Shown piece by piece: positions 6,141 through 7,465 of a stretch of 7,465 nucleotides of DNA. Source of the stretch: Ruminococcus sp. (GTDB taxonomy: Bacteria > Bacillota > Clostridia > Oscillospirales > Acutalibacteraceae). The notes below the pieces were generated by a model, which saw only the letters and a list, made by a program, of their open reading frames with translations, did no database searches and was not told where the DNA came from. Each line of letters starts with the position of its first letter. Within the stretch, counting starts at the first letter, position 1. The stretch is from positions 1 through 7,465 of the forward strand of contig JAFLSL010000044.1 in the NCBI GenBank assembly GCA_022510985.1. Direction: 5' to 3'. A program made the position numbers and the translations under genes.

Positions 6141-6470
6141 ATGGACAATCCCGAAACATTAATTTTTAAAGATGATTGGAAACCCGTTTATAATCCTGTT
6201 CACTATGAAAGACCGATTGAAGAGGAAGAATTTAAGCCTAAAAACAAAGAAAAGAAAACCAGGGAAAGCAAACCTTTGCTAATTACAATTCAGCTCATTG
6301 TTTGTATATTAGCACTTGTTTCTCTTTATCTTTTAAAAACATTTGGCGGAGATTTATATACCGAAGTTTATAATTGGTATGACAAAAATCTTAACAACGA
6401 GATTATAATGTCAGAAACTTTCGAAAGCTTCAGTTTAGACAATCTAATAAATGCGGCTGAAGATAAATAA
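6141..6470 (+). CDS. Single-pass membrane protein of unknown function in the SpoIVFA position
   Basis: A 109-residue protein with no catalytic motif that I recognise. Residues 1-44 are polar, with an acidic patch (PIEEEEF, 25-31) followed by a basic one (KPKNKEKKTRESK, 32-44). One transmembrane helix spans about 45-66. The remaining 43 residues (GGDLYTEVYNWYDKNLNNEI at 69-88, then an acidic tail) should lie outside the cytoplasm by the positive-inside rule. In other Clostridia this place, directly before the SpoIVFB-like M50 protease, is commonly held by an M23/LytM-domain protein resembling SpoIVFA. The topology here matches the start of such a protein without the LytM domain. ATG at 6141 is well set by GAGGTGAT (6130-6137). 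Its last 20 bases overlap the protease gene, so it is not a broken gene with a remnant behind it. Partnership with the protease is inference. Confidence 0.8.
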   Translation: MDNPETLIFKDDWKPVYNPVHYERPIEEEEFKPKNKEKKTRESKPLLITIQLIVCILALVSLYLLKTFGGDLYTEVYNWYDKNLNNEIIMSETFESFSLDNLINAAEDK

Positions 6471-7038
6471 TTTTGTTATTTCAATTTCTTTTCCCGCACT
6501 TGCAGTTTTTTCTTTTTTTGTTATAAACACCAATCTTTCAAGATTTTTTTTGTGTCTTGTTTCGATAGTAATTCACGAAACAGGGCATTTATCCGCAATG
6601 ATGTTTTTGGGGCTTAATCCTAAAGGGATAGAAATAAAAGCATTTGATATAAAAATTATTGAGAACTCAAGGTATAATACAAGCTTTTCTAAAGATATTT
6701 TGATAACTTTATCGGGTCCTTTGTTTAATATATTTGCTTTTTTGGCATTTATATCTTTTTCAAAAGACTTTGCATATATAAATTTATTTATAGGTATATT
6801 TAATTTGCTACCTGCAACATCTTTAGACGGCGGACAGATTGTATATCTCGTTTTGTCTAAACATCTTTCTACGGATAAATCTGCAAAGATTACTGACATT
6901 ATCACAATTATAACGGCGTTACCGTTATTTTTCTTTGGTCTTTTGATTCTATTAAATTCAAAATACAATTTTTCTATGTTATTTTTAGGAATATATTTAT
7001 TTTTAACTTTATTCATCAGAGACGAAAAATATCTCTGA
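6451..7038 (+). CDS. M50 (site-2, SpoIVFB-like) intramembrane zinc metalloprotease
   Basis: A 195-residue membrane protease. The zinc-binding motif HETGH (H42, E43, H46) lies in a hydrophobic segment (32-53), and the second signature NLLPATSLDGGQ (118-129) supplies the third zinc ligand, D126. SGPLFN (88-93) is also typical. Hydrophobic segments at about 8-26, 32-53, 83-104, 107-122, 147-168 and 174-189 give the six-helix S2P core. SpoIVFB of B. subtilis cleaves pro-sigma-K and has a C-terminal CBS domain; this protein ends after the core, with no CBS domain. The ATG at 6451 is directly preceded by an in-frame TAA (6448-6450), and no ATG, GTG or TTG follows for about 30 codons, so the start is secure. 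No Shine-Dalgarno site is visible; translation is probably coupled to the upstream gene, which it overlaps by 20 bp. The substrate is unknown. Confidence 0.92.
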   Translation: MRLKINNFVISISFPALAVFSFFVINTNLSRFFLCLVSIVIHETGHLSAMMFLGLNPKGIEIKAFDIKIIENSRYNTSFSKDILITLSGPLFNIFAFLAFISFSKDFAYINLFIGIFNLLPATSLDGGQIVYLVLSKHLSTDKSAKITDIITIITALPLFFFGLLILLNSKYNFSMLFLGIYLFLTLFIRDEKYL

Positions 7039-7048
7039 CGGGGGAATT

Positions 7049-7465
7049 ATGATTAATAAGGAAGTTCAAAAAATACTGCTAAAAGTTCAAAAACCCGGTC
7101 GATATGTCGGCGGTGAGATGAACTCGGTAATAAAAAACAAAGAGGATGTGGATGTAAGGTTTGCGTTCTGTTTTCCTGATACCTATGAAATCGGTATGTC
7201 GCACCTCGGAATGAAAATTCTTTACAGTATTTTCAACAAAGTTCCCTACATATGGTGTGAAAGAGTTTTTGCACCTTGGCTTGATATGGAAGAGCTGATG
7301 GTTAAAAAGAATATCCCTCTTTTTGCACTTGAGAGCGGAGATGCGATAACCGACTTTGATTTCATTGGATTCACTCTCCAATATGAACTTAGCTTTACAA
7401 ACGTTTTGAATATGCTTAAACTTGCAAATATTCCTATAAAATCAAAGGATAGAACCGAGCTTAAA
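7049..7465 (+). CDS. TIGR03960-type B12-binding-domain radical SAM protein, N-terminal 139 residues, runs off the right edge
   Basis: The first 139 codons of a large radical SAM protein (about 600 residues in full) of the family named TIGR03960, which is conserved in Clostridia and of unknown substrate. The recognisable N-terminal blocks are VQKPGRYVGGEMNSV (13-27), DVRFAFCFPDTYEIGMSHLG (35-54), ERVFAPWLDME (71-81), LFALES (91-96) and FTLQYELSFTNVLNMLKLA (108-126). These belong to the cobalamin-binding-like domain. The CxxxCxxC cluster ligands lie beyond the edge. The start ATG has GGGGGA (7040-7045) 3 nt upstream, a rather close spacing, and comes 10 bp after the protease stop, so it is in the same operon. 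In related genomes the next genes are often a DUF2344 protein, ribonuclease G and rplU-rpmA. Confidence 0.9.
   Translation, partial: MINKEVQKILLKVQKPGRYVGGEMNSVIKNKEDVDVRFAFCFPDTYEIGMSHLGMKILYSIFNKVPYIWCERVFAPWLDMEELMVKKNIPLFALESGDAITDFDFIGFTLQYELSFTNVLNMLKLANIPIKSKDRTELK

Noticed and set aside
6141..6470. The 109-residue gene as a frameshifted or degraded M23 protein
   Set aside because: Its end overlaps the protease start, so there is no room for a LytM remnant in any frame between them; it has a good ribosome binding site and an intact single-pass layout.

Overview
The window reads as ordinary chromosome from an AT-rich, low-GC Gram-positive bacterium of the class Clostridia. The support is Shine-Dalgarno sites of the AGGAGG type, consensus sigma-A promoters with 17-bp spacers, a type A RNase P RNA, and a gene order (a gene in the SpoIVFA position, an M50 protease, then a TIGR03960-type radical SAM protein) that I know from clostridial chromosomes. 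A gut Oscillospiraceae/Ruminococcaceae-like organism is a reasonable guess, but the sequence does not prove it. I see no insertion sequence, CRISPR array, tRNA, phage gene or attachment site.

Left part (1-770): the N-terminal 88 codons of a malic enzyme run leftward off the edge. Its sigma-A promoter lies back to back with that of rnpB, the RNA subunit of RNase P, which runs rightward from about 389 to 736. A perfect 14-bp hairpin (737-770) ends rnpB and also serves the leftward operon arriving from the right.

Middle-left part (771-4101, minus strand): a three-gene operon, in transcription order a small COG2426/Sm_multidrug_ex membrane protein, an HI0933/BaiN-family flavoprotein and a COG2509-type FAD-dependent dehydrogenase. 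The two flavoprotein genes overlap by ATGA. The substrates of all three are unknown.

Middle-right part (4102-6092): a 139-bp intergenic region carries two divergent sigma-A-type promoters whose -35 boxes are 9 bp apart. The rightward one drives a VanZ-family membrane protein and a 12-helix MATE transporter 13 bp behind it.

Right part (6093-7465): a 109-residue single-pass membrane protein overlaps an M50 (site-2, SpoIVFB-like) zinc metalloprotease gene, followed after 10 bp by the start of a B12-binding-domain radical SAM protein that runs off the edge. The 109-residue protein sits where SpoIVFA normally sits but has no LytM/M23 domain, and the protease has no CBS domain. Together they look like a minimal SpoIVFA/SpoIVFB-type pair. 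An exact CATACAAT just upstream resembles the -10 element of the sporulation factor sigma-E. This is the most interesting part of the window; the rest is largely conserved housekeeping and transport.
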